Of a stretch of DNA of 30,491 nt, positions 6,166-13,774 are shown in pieces (within the stretch, counting starts at the first letter, position 1; the number at the start of each line of letters is the position of its first letter). The notes under the pieces are model-generated. The model was not told the DNA's origin. It did no database searches and was given only the letters and a program-made list of their open reading frames with translations. The translations under genes and the position numbers were made by a program. Source of the stretch: a virus; the IMG/VR virus record IMGVR_UViG_3300010354_000373, positions 1 through 30,491 of that record; one strand, written 5' to 3'.

Positions 6166-8661
6166 TTACAGTATCCCCTCGTTCTCAGCCTGTTGTACCA
6201 GTTCACCGAGCAGTGCCGACTGCTTCCGGAGTTCAACCAAGTCCGCGTTCTTCGCCGAGTCTTCGCCCGACACCAGTCTAGCATACTCCGCAGCACCGCC
6301 GGACGTGCTGACGTCCTGCATCTGCAAAGGAGACATATTGGCCCCCTGGAGCAGCGAGTTTTCGCGTGCGTTGGCTAGTTGCAGTATAGCCGGTGCGAAC
6401 TCCCTCATCATCATGGAGAGGGTCTCTTCGCGAGCCTGGTCGTCGGTGACGCCGTCGGTCTGCCTGGCACCGAGGTTGAACTTCCGTACGCCCTCCATTG
6501 CCCGCTCCGTGGAGAACATATCCGACTGCTCGTAGAACTGCTTCTTGGCCTCCTGCTCGCGATTGAACGCGTCGATCTGCATGTCGGCCAGGAGGTTGCG
6601 AGCCTTCTTCTCGTTGGCGGCGTCAGCCGCCGCTTGCCTCGCGGTCGCTGAGACGTTCTCCAACTCGCCGTTCAGACGCTCCATCTCCGCGGCGGCTTGC
6701 TGTGCATTTATAGCACCGCTGGAGAGTTGCTCCCAGACGTGGTCCATCTCCAAGCCGATGTCCTCGATCGTGGCGAGGTACTGCTCGGGGATCATGTCAC
6801 CGAACGCCTGTCCGACGATGCCGCTTACGCGATTCAGATCATCCTCGGCACCGCGGAAGGTCGGGATCATGTCACCGATCCCCTGTGACCTCAGCCAGGC
6901 TTCCCGTGCTTCTCGGTTCTGCCCGATCGTGGCGGCTCTCTCCCCTTGGTTGAACAGCCTACCAGCGGTGAACGTGCCTTCGAGGTTCTGATTCTGTGAG
7001 GCCCACCTCTCCAGGAACTCACGGACCATCTCGTCGAACATTTCAGCCGGGACTTGGTCCCGTAGTCCGATGATGTTGTCGAGTTGCCCGCTGAGATCCC
7101 ACATGCCGCTGAACTCGCCGCCGGCGGCGATGATGTCGTTGAACTCTCTGACGAACCCGTCGAAAAGTTGCGTCGCCGTGACCGACTCCTGCTCGAGCAA
7201 CTGTTCCTCGCGGGACGCGATGCGTGGCTGGAGCCCACGCTGCTCTTGCTGGAGTTGGCGGCGTCTCGCGAGCGTCGTTTCCGGCTTGGCCAACTCTTGC
7301 TCGATCTGCTCGTTGCGGGCTCGCAGCCTGCGGAGTTCAGGGTCGGCGATGCCGATATTCGCCCTGGCCTCCTGCTCCGCCGCGGCCTGGAAGTCTTCCG
7401 CTTCTTTGTTTGCGGCCAACTCCTTCTTTTGCTGCTCACTGAGACCAGCACCCCTGAGTGCCTCGCTGATTGACTTGATGACGTCGAGTTGCTTCTGGCG
7501 TGCGGCTACGAGTTTTTGCTCCTCTGCCGCGACGACCTTCGTCACCGCAGCACTGTCATTCAGGGCGTCCAGATGCTTCATGTACGAGGCGTACAACTGA
7601 AGCATCGCCCCCATGAGCACGCCGCCGATCAAGCCTGCCGTCCCGCCAGCGATCAAGCCGAACTGTGAGATATTATTGCCCATCGCACGGATCTTCGCGT
7701 CCAGGCCACCAGTGGCGGACTGGAAGTCGTCGAACGCGAAGGTCAACTGCTGGATCGCGAGACCGGCCTTCGTCCCCCACTGAGAGTTGATTGAACCCTC
7801 GGCGGACTGGTCCACCATGTTGCGGATGCCGCCGGGTGTCCGAAGGTTCCTGGCCCCGCCGCCTTGCGTGCGTGCCATCGTCGCTGCGAGTTTCTCGAAC
7901 TCTCGGCGAGTCTTCTCGACCTCAGCCCTGGCGGCGGCCAACTTCTTCGTGTCGACCGGGTCGACTGCGGCGGCCTTCGCCTGAGCCTTCGCCATCTTCT
8001 CGAAGGCTGACCTGAGCGGCTTATCGTTCTCGGCCTTGAGTTGCCGCAGGATGCGTCGATACGCCTCCATCTGCTTGATTGCGACAGAGAGGTCTTGTGC
8101 CTGGAACCACTCGTTGGTGCTTTTGCGGCTGAAGTCGTCCCGCAGCGACGCGGCAGTGCCAAGCCGTGCGTCTTGCTGCGAGATGCCGGCGACTGACGCA
8201 CCTACACCGGCGATGCCCTCTCGGAGAGCCTTGAGAGCCTTGGGGGAGACCTGTCCAGTGCGGACGAGAATGTCGTTCAGTTTCGTGAACGCGGCAGCGA
8301 TCTTGTCGATATCGGCATTGGCGGCGTTCTCCCCCTGCGACGTCATCATGCCCATGGCACGCTTGCGGAGTTCGACGATCTTCGCCGCCTCGGCTTCCAG
8401 TGCCTTGGTGTCAGCGAACGAGCGGAGAACCTCGGGCTTCACACCGGCCTGCATGCCGGCCTGGAGTTGCCGCTGAATCTTCTGCTGGGCAGTCCAGATG
8501 TTCTCGAACGAACTCTGGATACGCTTCGACGTGTTCTGAAACGACGAATCGAGAGACTTCGCGTACTTCGTGGCGTCCCCAGCAAAGCCCGCCAACTGCT
8601 GACGGGCTTCCTGGGTGTTCACCGAGATGACTGCGGAGATTTTACTGAGGTTGCGTGCCAT
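6166..8661 (-). CDS. Tail tape measure protein
   Basis: 831 residues, by far the longest tail gene, placed right after the chaperone pair with a 20-base overlap, as expected for a siphovirus tape measure. The first 300 residues are mostly helical and rich in Ala, Gln, Lys and Glu. A hydrophobic stretch beginning FGLIAGGTAGLIGG with LMGAML nearby could cross a membrane during DNA delivery. Long charged coiled-coil regions follow (ELRRLRARNEQIEQELA and similar), with Gln-rich helices to the end. At roughly 0.15 nm per residue, a known rule for tape measures, the tail would be about 120 nm. No lysozyme or peptidase domain is visible. The start is the ATG opening MARNLSKISAVISV. Confidence 0.9.
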   Translation of the reverse strand: MARNLSKISAVISVNTQEARQQLAGFAGDATKYAKSLDSSFQNTSKRIQSSFENIWTAQQKIQRQLQAGMQAGVKPEVLRSFADTKALEAEAAKIVELRKRAMGMMTSQGENAANADIDKIAAAFTKLNDILVRTGQVSPKALKALREGIAGVGASVAGISQQDARLGTAASLRDDFSRKSTNEWFQAQDLSVAIKQMEAYRRILRQLKAENDKPLRSAFEKMAKAQAKAAAVDPVDTKKLAAARAEVEKTRREFEKLAATMARTQGGGARNLRTPGGIRNMVDQSAEGSINSQWGTKAGLAIQQLTFAFDDFQSATGGLDAKIRAMGNNISQFGLIAGGTAGLIGGVLMGAMLQLYASYMKHLDALNDSAAVTKVVAAEEQKLVAARQKQLDVIKSISEALRGAGLSEQQKKELAANKEAEDFQAAAEQEARANIGIADPELRRLRARNEQIEQELAKPETTLARRRQLQQEQRGLQPRIASREEQLLEQESVTATQLFDGFVREFNDIIAAGGEFSGMWDLSGQLDNIIGLRDQVPAEMFDEMVREFLERWASQNQNLEGTFTAGRLFNQGERAATIGQNREAREAWLRSQGIGDMIPTFRGAEDDLNRVSGIVGQAFGDMIPEQYLATIEDIGLEMDHVWEQLSSGAINAQQAAAEMERLNGELENVSATARQAAADAANEKKARNLLADMQIDAFNREQEAKKQFYEQSDMFSTERAMEGVRKFNLGARQTDGVTDDQAREETLSMMMREFAPAILQLANARENSLLQGANMSPLQMQDVSTSGGAAEYARLVSGEDSAKNADLVELRKQSALLGELVQQAENEGIL

Positions 8662-8980
8662 CTGGGCCCTTTACTGCTTTCGCACCGCCGAGTTTCGCCA
8701 ACTCGGCAACCATGTCTTCTGCCGTCTGGCTCTGGCGTATCGCAGTTGGGATGAAGTCCTTCTCCTGAGGGACACGCTTGAAGTTGCCGCTGGCAGCACA
8801 GACAACGCGACAGAGCCGAGCCGTCTGCTGCCACCCGTCGTCGAGTGGCCATCGCTGGTGGTACGCGTACCACTCCGCGAGTTCCTCCGAGTCAACCTCC
8901 CTCAGCAACCTCTTGACCGACATGCCGAGCGTCTTCGCTAGTACGAAGTAGAATCTTCGCTCGGGCCGGTCCTCTAGTCT
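8642..8980 (-). CDS. GT-type frameshift extension of tail assembly chaperone
   Basis: This frame is entered by a -1 slip at the GGGAAAA heptamer at the end of the preceding gene. It then reads RLEDRPERRFYF, LAKTLG and on through SEELAEWYAYHQRWPL, to a stop at 8642. The SxEELAEWxAY...P pattern is typical of the T part of G/GT tail chaperones (lambda gpT, DUF4035-like). The frame contains an ATG at 8923, but the open coding sequence before it matches the family and no good ribosome site precedes that ATG, so it is better read as the C-terminal half of a 223-residue fusion. The product would help load the tape measure and recruit tail-tube subunits and is not expected in the finished tail. Confidence 0.8.
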   Translation of the reverse strand, partial: RLEDRPERRFYFVLAKTLGMSVKRLLREVDSEELAEWYAYHQRWPLDDGWQQTARLCRVVCAASGNFKRVPQEKDFIPTAIRQSQTAEDMVAELAKLGGAKAVKGPDGTQPQ

Positions 8981-9312
8981 TTTCCCAGTTCTTCGACGGC
9001 CTCGCCTGTAAATGCACTGTGGGCGAACGCCATGCCGAAGAGACGGTTGATCACCAGGCTGGACTTCCGGCCGAGTTCCTCAACGTCCGCGTCGGTAAAA
9101 AGCCGTCCGCCGTTCTCGTCGCACAACGAAGCAGCCAGGAAACGAATGCGGAAGTTTCCCAGTTCCTTGTCGCTGAACGACTGCTCGAACTTGTCTCTGT
9201 CTAAACCGCTGATGACACGCAAGCCGACCGAGCCGCCCCACTCGGGCACCTCTACGGTCTTGATCTTGATGTCGTCCGCGGCGAGGATCGCACCCTTTGA
9301 AAGCATACCCAT
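8974..9312 (-). CDS. Tail assembly chaperone (G-type)
   Basis: 112 residues. The layout fits siphovirus G-like chaperones: an N-terminal beta segment (KIKTVEVPEWGGSVGLRVI), then helices with RIRFLAASLCDENG, LFTDADVEELG and VINRLFGMAFAHS. It lies directly between the tail-tube genes and the tape measure, and its last codons CTG GGA AAA GAC TAG include a -1 slippery heptamer. Two products are therefore expected: the short form ending EELGKD and a 223-residue fusion with the downstream frame. Both act in the cytoplasm during tail assembly. The start used is ATG-GGT-ATG; the second ATG two codons on is also possible. Confidence 0.85.
   Translation of the reverse strand: MGMLSKGAILAADDIKIKTVEVPEWGGSVGLRVISGLDRDKFEQSFSDKELGNFRIRFLAASLCDENGGRLFTDADVEELGRKSSLVINRLFGMAFAHSAFTGEAVEELGKD
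8980..8986 (-). other. Programmed -1 frameshift site (GGGAAAA)
   Basis: Read leftward, G GGA AAA sits in the zero frame four codons before the chaperone stop and fits X XXY YYZ. It differs from the lambda G/GT site (GGGAAAG) only in the last base. Slipping back one base after AAA gives AGA CTA GAG and continues into the T-like frame with no stop until 8642. Frame, position and both protein families agree. Confidence 0.85.
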
Positions 9313-9325
9313 GAAAAAACCTCGG

Positions 9326-9715
9326 TCAGGACCAGTTGTTCCCGCTGAACGCTGTCAGCACGAACTCAAGTGTACCTGTCACCACCGCCCCCGTCGCCAC
9401 ATTCTCAGTGCATGACACGAGAAGCATGTTCGTGCCGGCGAGCGTGTACCCCTTGTCGTCAGTGTAGATCCAAGGCGACGACTGCCCGACGAGCGAAGTC
9501 ATACTCCCGCTGCCGGGGTCTCTTGTGAACTCAACCGAGATCCCCCCTCCCTGAAAGTCGCCCGTCGGGACGACCGCAGGTGGAGTGTTTTTGGGACTGT
9601 GGAGCCATGGTATCGTCACGGTCTCAGCCGACGCTGAGTTGAACGAGATCGACCGGGGGGTGATGAAGGTACCACCCCAGTTGATCACGCCGCCGGTAGA
9701 CGTAAAGGCTGCCAT
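9326..9715 (-). CDS. Tail-tube-like or minor tail structural protein
   Basis: 129 residues, entirely beta-rich with many Thr, Ser and Gly. The opening GGVINWGGTFITPRSISF parallels the neighbour's opening FTFGGTTLSVTNVSV, and both end in a hydrophobic beta strand. It lies between the other tail-tube-like gene and the chaperone, where the major tail protein is normally found. Either this or its neighbour is the main tube subunit; the other may be a tube-associated or terminator-proximal protein. It has a Shine-Dalgarno-poor leader, unlike the TAGGAG leader of its neighbour, which may mean lower output. Confidence 0.5.
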   Translation of the reverse strand: MAAFTSTGGVINWGGTFITPRSISFNSASAETVTIPWLHSPKNTPPAVVPTGDFQGGGISVEFTRDPGSGSMTSLVGQSSPWIYTDDKGYTLAGTNMLLVSCTENVATGAVVTGTLEFVLTAFSGNNWS

Positions 9716-9738
9716 TGAGTTGCTTTCGCTGTGCTAGA

Positions 9739-10068
9739 CTAGACGACTCGGAAGGTCGCCGAGCCACGGACCAGGTCGCCAACCGAAGCCGAAACGGACG
9801 AACTCGAGATCGTTGCCGTGCCGGTGTAGGCGATCGGGCCAGCGATGACGAGAGCACCGCTCGTGCCGCTCGTGAGCAAGTCGCCGAAGTACTCGATCGT
9901 CACTTCCGCGTCGCTCGCGAAACCACCAACGTAAATGCGGCGGGAGTTCTGAGCCACGCCGAGGTCCGTGGCGTCGATGAGGTCTTGCGTCTCGTTGACG
10001 GAGACGTTCGTGACGGAGAGGGTCGTGCCACCGAAGGTGAAGGTGAGCCCCTGTGAGGAAACTGCCAT
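9739..10068 (-). CDS. Major tail tube protein (probable)
   Basis: 109 residues, beta-rich: LTFTFGGTTLSVTNVSV, LIDATDLG, then a Gly-rich loop and DAEVTIEYFGD, then strands around ITSS-type repeats and DLVRGSATFRVV. The pattern of an N-terminal strand, an ID(A/S)TD-like turn and a central VTIE(Y/F) strand is typical of siphovirus and myovirus tube proteins, although at 109 residues it is short for the family. The strong TAGGAG ribosome site and a candidate promoter inside the upstream gene would suit a highly made structural protein. The product would polymerise around the tape measure. Confidence 0.6.
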   Translation of the reverse strand: MAVSSQGLTFTFGGTTLSVTNVSVNETQDLIDATDLGVAQNSRRIYVGGFASDAEVTIEYFGDLLTSGTSGALVIAGPIAYTGTATISSSSVSASVGDLVRGSATFRVV

Positions 10069-10093
10069 TGAAAACTCCTAGAAGGTCTGGCTA

Positions 10094-10522
10094 CTACTGT
10101 TGCCAGCGTACTTGGTAAAGTTGCCGGACCTCGTAGGCGAGTGGGAGTTGAGCCCCCGCACCTTGAGGTTCCACGAAATCGTCAGCCTCCGAGACGAGGC
10201 GTATATCTACTATTGTAGCATCCCCCACAACGCCGGGGCGACCGTCGAGCACCTTGCGGACCAGGTCGCCGAGACGCCGGGCTTCCTCGGGATCTTCCGA
10301 CCACGAGGAGATTTGGAGGTGAGTCTGGGGGAGCCCGACAGGGCCACGCTGTAGGTTGTCCTCGCCGGAGGAGTTCTTGCGAGCGTAGACCACGAACGGG
10401 AGTTCGCCGCCCACCTTGGGGACGAAGATGGCGTAGTGCCGGTAGCCCGTCAGGGCCACGATGTCCGGGTCGGAGTTCAGCCGGTGGTTGACGAAGATTT
10501 CAGGCGTGGCTGGATGGCTCAC
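10094..10522 (-). CDS. Tail terminator/completion protein (DUF3168-like)
   Basis: 142 residues. The central HLQISSWSEDPEEARRLGDL followed by VRKVLDG and a C-terminal strand (YEVRQLYQVRW) match the DUF3168/tail-terminator pattern, in which W-S--...A--L---V---L is the signature. It sits between the HK97 gp10-like protein and the tail-tube genes, the standard place for the terminator that caps the tail tube and joins it to the head. The start overlaps the previous stop (ATGA). No unusual residues noted. Confidence 0.75.
   Translation of the reverse strand: MSHPATPEIFVNHRLNSDPDIVALTGYRHYAIFVPKVGGELPFVVYARKNSSGEDNLQRGPVGLPQTHLQISSWSEDPEEARRLGDLVRKVLDGRPGVVGDATIVDIRLVSEADDFVEPQGAGAQLPLAYEVRQLYQVRWQQ
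10212..10220 (-). promoter_or_regulatory. Possible extended -10 promoter for tail-tube gene
   Basis: TGC-TACAAT on the minus strand, inside the end of the tail-terminator gene and about 145 bases before the tail-tube start. It matches the element seen at other gene junctions. Being inside coding sequence, it may be chance, but extra transcription of the tube gene would make sense. Confidence 0.3.
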
Positions 10523-11262
10523 GGGGTGCCCCCTCTACTAGCGATGATTTTCTCGATCCCCTCGGCGATGATCTCTTGCGACCTGGATGTCTGTGCGGCG
10601 ATCACGTTCGCCATGAGCCCGAGGGCTGGCATCGCCCCGTAGGTGTCCCCAGGGCCGAGTGTCATCGGGTGCATCTCGCCGTCCTCGCCAACCATGAAGT
10701 CGTGCGAGTAGCCCTTCCCCATGCGTGCCTGGCGAGTCGGCTCGTTCTTCGAGCCCATCAGGAAGTAGACCCCTCGTGACTGGCTGGCGAACGTGCCCTC
10801 GTCCATCACCCGGTGACTCTGCATCCGGTTGTTGATCGACTTGTGCGTGTTGATGTAGGTGCGGCGGCCCTGTGTGCCAGGCTTGCGGCGGTCGCTACCG
10901 AACTCGACGAGCCAGGCGTGGTTGCCGGAGGGTCGGTCGGCCGAGGCCCCTTGCGTGCCCGTGTTCTCTGGCCCCGCGATCGCCACGGTGGCACGGTCAT
11001 ATGCCTTGACCTTGATCGTCGTGCTCGCCGCCAGGTTGCCCGTCTGGTCGTGTGGCTTCACGGCGTTCTTGTAGCCGTCGCGGACAGGGACCGCGGCCCG
11101 ACGCATCAGGTTCTTCAGCACGCGGGGGTCCAGGCTATCGTAGATCGCCCTCAACTCATCGACCCAGTCTTCCCACCCAACCATGTTGATGTGGATGAAC
11201 TGATTCGCACGGTCCTTGTTCGTCGTGACCGCTGCGGTGGGGAACTTAGGCGACGCCATCAT
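10519..11262 (-). CDS. HK97 gp10-like neck/tail completion protein
   Basis: 247 residues. The N-terminal half holds the gp10-type helix and core: GWEDWVDELRAIYDSL, LMRRAAVPVRDGYKNAV, TGNLAAST, then HAWLVEFGSDRRK. The HxxLVEFG segment is the recognisable signature. It is longer than many family members because of an insertion-like region (about 130-215) with YINTHKSINNR and GMxxG-type turns. It starts with two ATGs overlapping the stop of the head-closure gene. The product is expected at the head-tail interface, between the head-closure protein and the tail terminator. Confidence 0.8.
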   Translation of the reverse strand: MMASPKFPTAAVTTNKDRANQFIHINMVGWEDWVDELRAIYDSLDPRVLKNLMRRAAVPVRDGYKNAVKPHDQTGNLAASTTIKVKAYDRATVAIAGPENTGTQGASADRPSGNHAWLVEFGSDRRKPGTQGRRTYINTHKSINNRMQSHRVMDEGTFASQSRGVYFLMGSKNEPTRQARMGKGYSHDFMVGEDGEMHPMTLGPGDTYGAMPALGLMANVIAAQTSRSQEIIAEGIEKIIASRGGTP

Positions 11263-11576
11263 TCCACCTCTTTGCAGAGCACTTCGAGTTCGGACCTGTT
11301 GTTCTTCGGCAGTGCGACGACCACCTCGAGCGTCTGGCCACGCCAGGTGACGCGAGACTCGGGGTTCACGTCGCTGCGAAAACGCATGTAGAGCCGGTGA
11401 GTCACGATCACGTTCGCCTGCATCGACTGGAGCACCTCACGCCCCGAGAGCGAGGAGACCTTCGCCCACACGGTTGCTACATTCTTCCAGCCGAGGCGTG
11501 CAGCACCACCCGCAGCCCGCGTAGACGACGGGACTTGGATGGTGATCCGCTCTCGCATCTCGCCGGAGTGCAGCAT
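11259..11576 (-). CDS. Head closure / head-tail joining protein
   Basis: 105 residues. The pattern GEMRERITIQ at the start, followed by W-NVATVWAKVSSLSGRE and then a beta-rich end with MRFRSDV, is that of the phage head-tail joining family (HK97 gp7/SPP1 gp16 type). It lies after the adaptor gene and before the gp10-like gene, as expected for the stopper that closes the filled capsid. The ATG overlaps the preceding stop (TAATG). Length is normal for the family. Confidence 0.85.
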   Translation of the reverse strand: MLHSGEMRERITIQVPSSTRAAGGAARLGWKNVATVWAKVSSLSGREVLQSMQANVIVTHRLYMRFRSDVNPESRVTWRGQTLEVVVALPKNNRSELEVLCKEVE

Positions 11577-12079
11577 TAGAGAATGGTCCCTTCGCCGATA
11601 AACGTGATGCTACCGACGGCAGTCTTCGTGAATGGGCACGAGATCCGCACGGTGCGGTTCGTGGCGGACACTGGGCCGAAGGACTGAGCGTTGAGGAGCG
11701 TCAGCGAAGCAGGCCCGACAAGGTCGAACGGCCCGGTGGCTCCCTGCGGTGCTGAAGTCCACGGGTTGGTTGCGGCCTGATCGCCAACATCACACTCGCC
11801 CGAAGTCAAGTTGAAGACGATGCCGTGGATGTTGGCGAATCGGATCGACCCTCGATCGTCGTCGTCGCCGCCACCAGCGTTGGTATCGTAGAGGTCGAGG
11901 TCGAGCAGAGCCGGACCGGTGAGATTGAACGTCGTCGACCAGACCATGTTCACGCCGGTAGCCGAGGTCGTCATCGTGACCTGTGGGGCGACAGCGGTCG
12001 TGCGGTTCGAGGTAGCGATGCCAGAGCCACCTGACTCCGAGAACGAGATCGCCTGAGTGATTGAGGACGTGACTGCCAT
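11576..12079 (-). CDS. Beta-rich protein of unknown function in connector region
   Basis: 167 residues, low in Lys, Arg and His and rich in Ser, Thr, Gly and Ala, with alternating hydrophobic residues: a beta sandwich by appearance. A GGGDDDDRG acidic loop lies near residue 70, and the chain ends TFIGEGTIL. No family recognised. It sits between the adaptor and the head-closure genes, a place where some phages keep decoration or minor head proteins. A strong TAGGAG ribosome site precedes the ATG. It could be a head decoration protein, but that is a guess from composition and context. Confidence 0.6.
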   Translation of the reverse strand: MAVTSSITQAISFSESGGSGIATSNRTTAVAPQVTMTTSATGVNMVWSTTFNLTGPALLDLDLYDTNAGGGDDDDRGSIRFANIHGIVFNLTSGECDVGDQAATNPWTSAPQGATGPFDLVGPASLTLLNAQSFGPVSATNRTVRISCPFTKTAVGSITFIGEGTIL

Positions 12080-12089
12080 TCAAGGGCTC

Positions 12090-12821
12090 CTAGAAAGAGA
12101 TGTCTGTCGACGAGGCGAGCAGGACGTCGAGGGTGTACGGTACGGTGTTGTTCTGCGACGACAGGCCCGTGGTCACCGGCTCGCGGGCGGTGTACCAGTG
12201 GGCGACGAGCATCAGCACTGCGAGTTTGCACTGCGGGCTGGTGCTGAAGTACGTGCCGTTGGCGGAGGTGTAGTAGGTGAACCTGATGTAGGACGAGTCC
12301 GAGCCAGTGAACGTGTAGTCAGCCGGCCACGCACCAGACGTCGGCACGTACGGGGACGGGTTGGCGTCCGTTATGATGCCGAGCCCGCCTGTGCCGAGAG
12401 TGAGTATGTTCGTGCCGCCGTTGGTGGAGTTGTAGGAGATGAAGGTCTCCGACGGCAGCCCGTAGATCGTTGAGTTGGGGTACGGAGGGACGAGCGGATC
12501 CTTGCCGGGTGGGAATGACGAGTAGTACACAGTGTGCTTCGTGAGCCCGAGGCTCTTCCCCGTTCGCCCCGAGACGTAGTCCACCGCGGCGTTGATGTAC
12601 GCCTGAATGAGAGCGTCGTCGTCGCTGATGTCTACTCGGCAGTGCTGCTTCGCCTCTGCTAGGGTCACGATCGGGCTAGTGTCAGTCGTGAGCCCTCGAG
12701 TGCTCGAGGTCACTTTGACGTACGGCGTGACGCCGTAGAGGTAGTCAGAGCCGCCGCCGAGGACGGGGTCGTCTTTGCCGTTGCACCCACCGCAGTAGTA
12801 GTCGTCGCAGCAATCACACAT
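12090..12821 (-). CDS. Head-tail adaptor (gp6-like connector) with Cys-rich start
   Basis: 243 residues. The family core is clear: LAEAKQHCRVDISDDDALIQ (acidic loop after the first helix), then YINAAVDYVSGRTGKSL, and near the end LAVLMLVAHWYTARE with a VPYTLDVLL tail helix. This is the HK97 gp6 adaptor layout, forming a ring beneath the portal. Unusual is the N-terminus MCDCCDDYYCGGCNGKDDP, with five Cys in the first 13 residues, which could bind a metal or form disulfides. A beta-rich insertion lies in the middle (about 110-185), making the protein longer than usual. The start overlaps the preceding stop (TAATG). Confidence 0.8.
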   Translation of the reverse strand: MCDCCDDYYCGGCNGKDDPVLGGGSDYLYGVTPYVKVTSSTRGLTTDTSPIVTLAEAKQHCRVDISDDDALIQAYINAAVDYVSGRTGKSLGLTKHTVYYSSFPPGKDPLVPPYPNSTIYGLPSETFISYNSTNGGTNILTLGTGGLGIITDANPSPYVPTSGAWPADYTFTGSDSSYIRFTYYTSANGTYFSTSPQCKLAVLMLVAHWYTAREPVTTGLSSQNNTVPYTLDVLLASSTDISF

Positions 12822-13021
12822 TAGTCGCTTTTCCTCGTCCGCTTGGGCTTACTGACTGCCGTTTCGACTTTTTCTGGCGGGGCGACTGCTCGCTCCTCTT
12901 CGTAGACCTCGAGCATCCCCTTCTTGACGTAGTACCGCACGTCCAGACGGCGGATCTCAGCCGCATCCAGGATTTGACCGCGTCGGTGCCAGTGGAATGG
13001 AATCAGTACTCGGTATCGCAT
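12821..13021 (-). CDS. Small basic protein of unknown function
   Basis: 66 residues: RYRVLIPFHWHRRGQILDAA, then an IRRLDVRYYVKKGMLEVYEE helix-like segment, then a Lys/Arg-rich tail (KPKRTRKSD). The ATG is preceded by AAAGGAGAGG. It overlaps the adaptor gene by one base, so the two are coupled. Small proteins of this kind often precede the adaptor in siphoviruses, but I see no defined function. Confidence 0.65.
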   Translation of the reverse strand: MRYRVLIPFHWHRRGQILDAAEIRRLDVRYYVKKGMLEVYEEERAVAPPEKVETAVSKPKRTRKSD

Positions 13022-13030
13022 GCCTCTCCT

Positions 13031-13750
13031 TTATTGTAGCACGCCGTGAGCCTCGGGCGGTGCCGCACCACCCCAGAACTCATTCGGGTATTGGATCGTC
13101 TTGCCCGTGCCGGACGTCAGGGATGGCCACGTCACCATCAACTCAGCGTGCCCGACCGAGATGTTTGTCGCGACTCCCAGGCGGTTGCCGGCCTTCCGGA
13201 ACTGCTGCCAGAAGTGAATATCGTAGTCAATATGGTCTCCCCGCCAGCCACCGTCGTCCGCGGGGGTCGACAGAAACCACGGCTTCTTGGTCCGCTTGAG
13301 GGCGTCGGTGCGGATGACGGTACACCCGAAGTGTGCAGTGTCCGCCGGCTGGACCGGCTTCTTGAACCAGCCGTCGTCGACGGTTACCGTCTCCCCTGGG
13401 TTCACGCCAGGCTTCGAGAACATCACCGCATTCGACATCCGCTTCGACTGGAGCGGGGCGATGGCGTCATAGCCGGACTGGAGCAGTAGGGCAATCAGTG
13501 CCTCCACCGTCGAGGCCCGGAATACGCTGTCGTGGTCGACCGTCAGGATGACGTCGGAGTCCAGGCTGTCTTCCAGCCCTCCCTCCATGCACTGGTGCCA
13601 GAAGGCCCCCTGGACAATCGACGGGTGGATGCCCATCGCAGTGAGCGTTTGCGTCAGGGCCAGCACATTGTCGCTGAACATGAGGCGTGACACCGACATC
13701 ACGCACTTGACCTTCAGACCGGCAACTGCTCGCCCAACTTGCACGTCCAT
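13031..13750 (-). CDS. GT2-like glycosyltransferase in the head-gene cluster
   Basis: 239 residues. DVILTVDHDSVF with DHD at 72-74 is the GT-A metal/donor motif. A later acidic segment WRGDHIDYDIHFWQQ (169-183) and GVATNISVGH (H201) fit the acceptor-side acid and conserved His of GT2 enzymes. No membrane segment. It lies among head genes rather than with the glycan enzymes at the other end, so it could modify a capsid or tail protein. The leader has TAGGAGG, but that sequence lies in the 3' arm of an inverted repeat. Family confident, substrate unknown. Confidence 0.8.
   Translation of the reverse strand: MDVQVGRAVAGLKVKCVMSVSRLMFSDNVLALTQTLTAMGIHPSIVQGAFWHQCMEGGLEDSLDSDVILTVDHDSVFRASTVEALIALLLQSGYDAIAPLQSKRMSNAVMFSKPGVNPGETVTVDDGWFKKPVQPADTAHFGCTVIRTDALKRTKKPWFLSTPADDGGWRGDHIDYDIHFWQQFRKAGNRLGVATNISVGHAELMVTWPSLTSGTGKTIQYPNEFWGGAAPPEAHGVLQ
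13033..13041 (-). promoter_or_regulatory. Extended -10 element at gene junction
   Basis: TGC-TACAAT on the minus strand overlapping the TAA stop of the glycosyltransferase gene. It matches the window's recurrent element. The next ATG is only about 12 bases beyond the hexamer, so transcription would start inside the AAAGGAG site or give an almost leaderless message. It may be a chance match. Confidence 0.3.
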
Positions 13751-13757
13751 GCTGACC

Positions 13758-13774
13758 TCCTAGAGTGTCTAGGA
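13758..13774 (-). promoter_or_regulatory. Inverted repeat covering the glycosyltransferase ribosome site
   Basis: TCCTAGA and TCTAGGA form a perfect 7-base-pair hairpin with a 3-base loop between the HNH and glycosyltransferase genes. The 3' arm contains most of the TAGGAGG ribosome site, so pairing would hide it. The arms also span the stop of the upstream gene, so translating ribosomes could open it. Confidence 0.5.
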
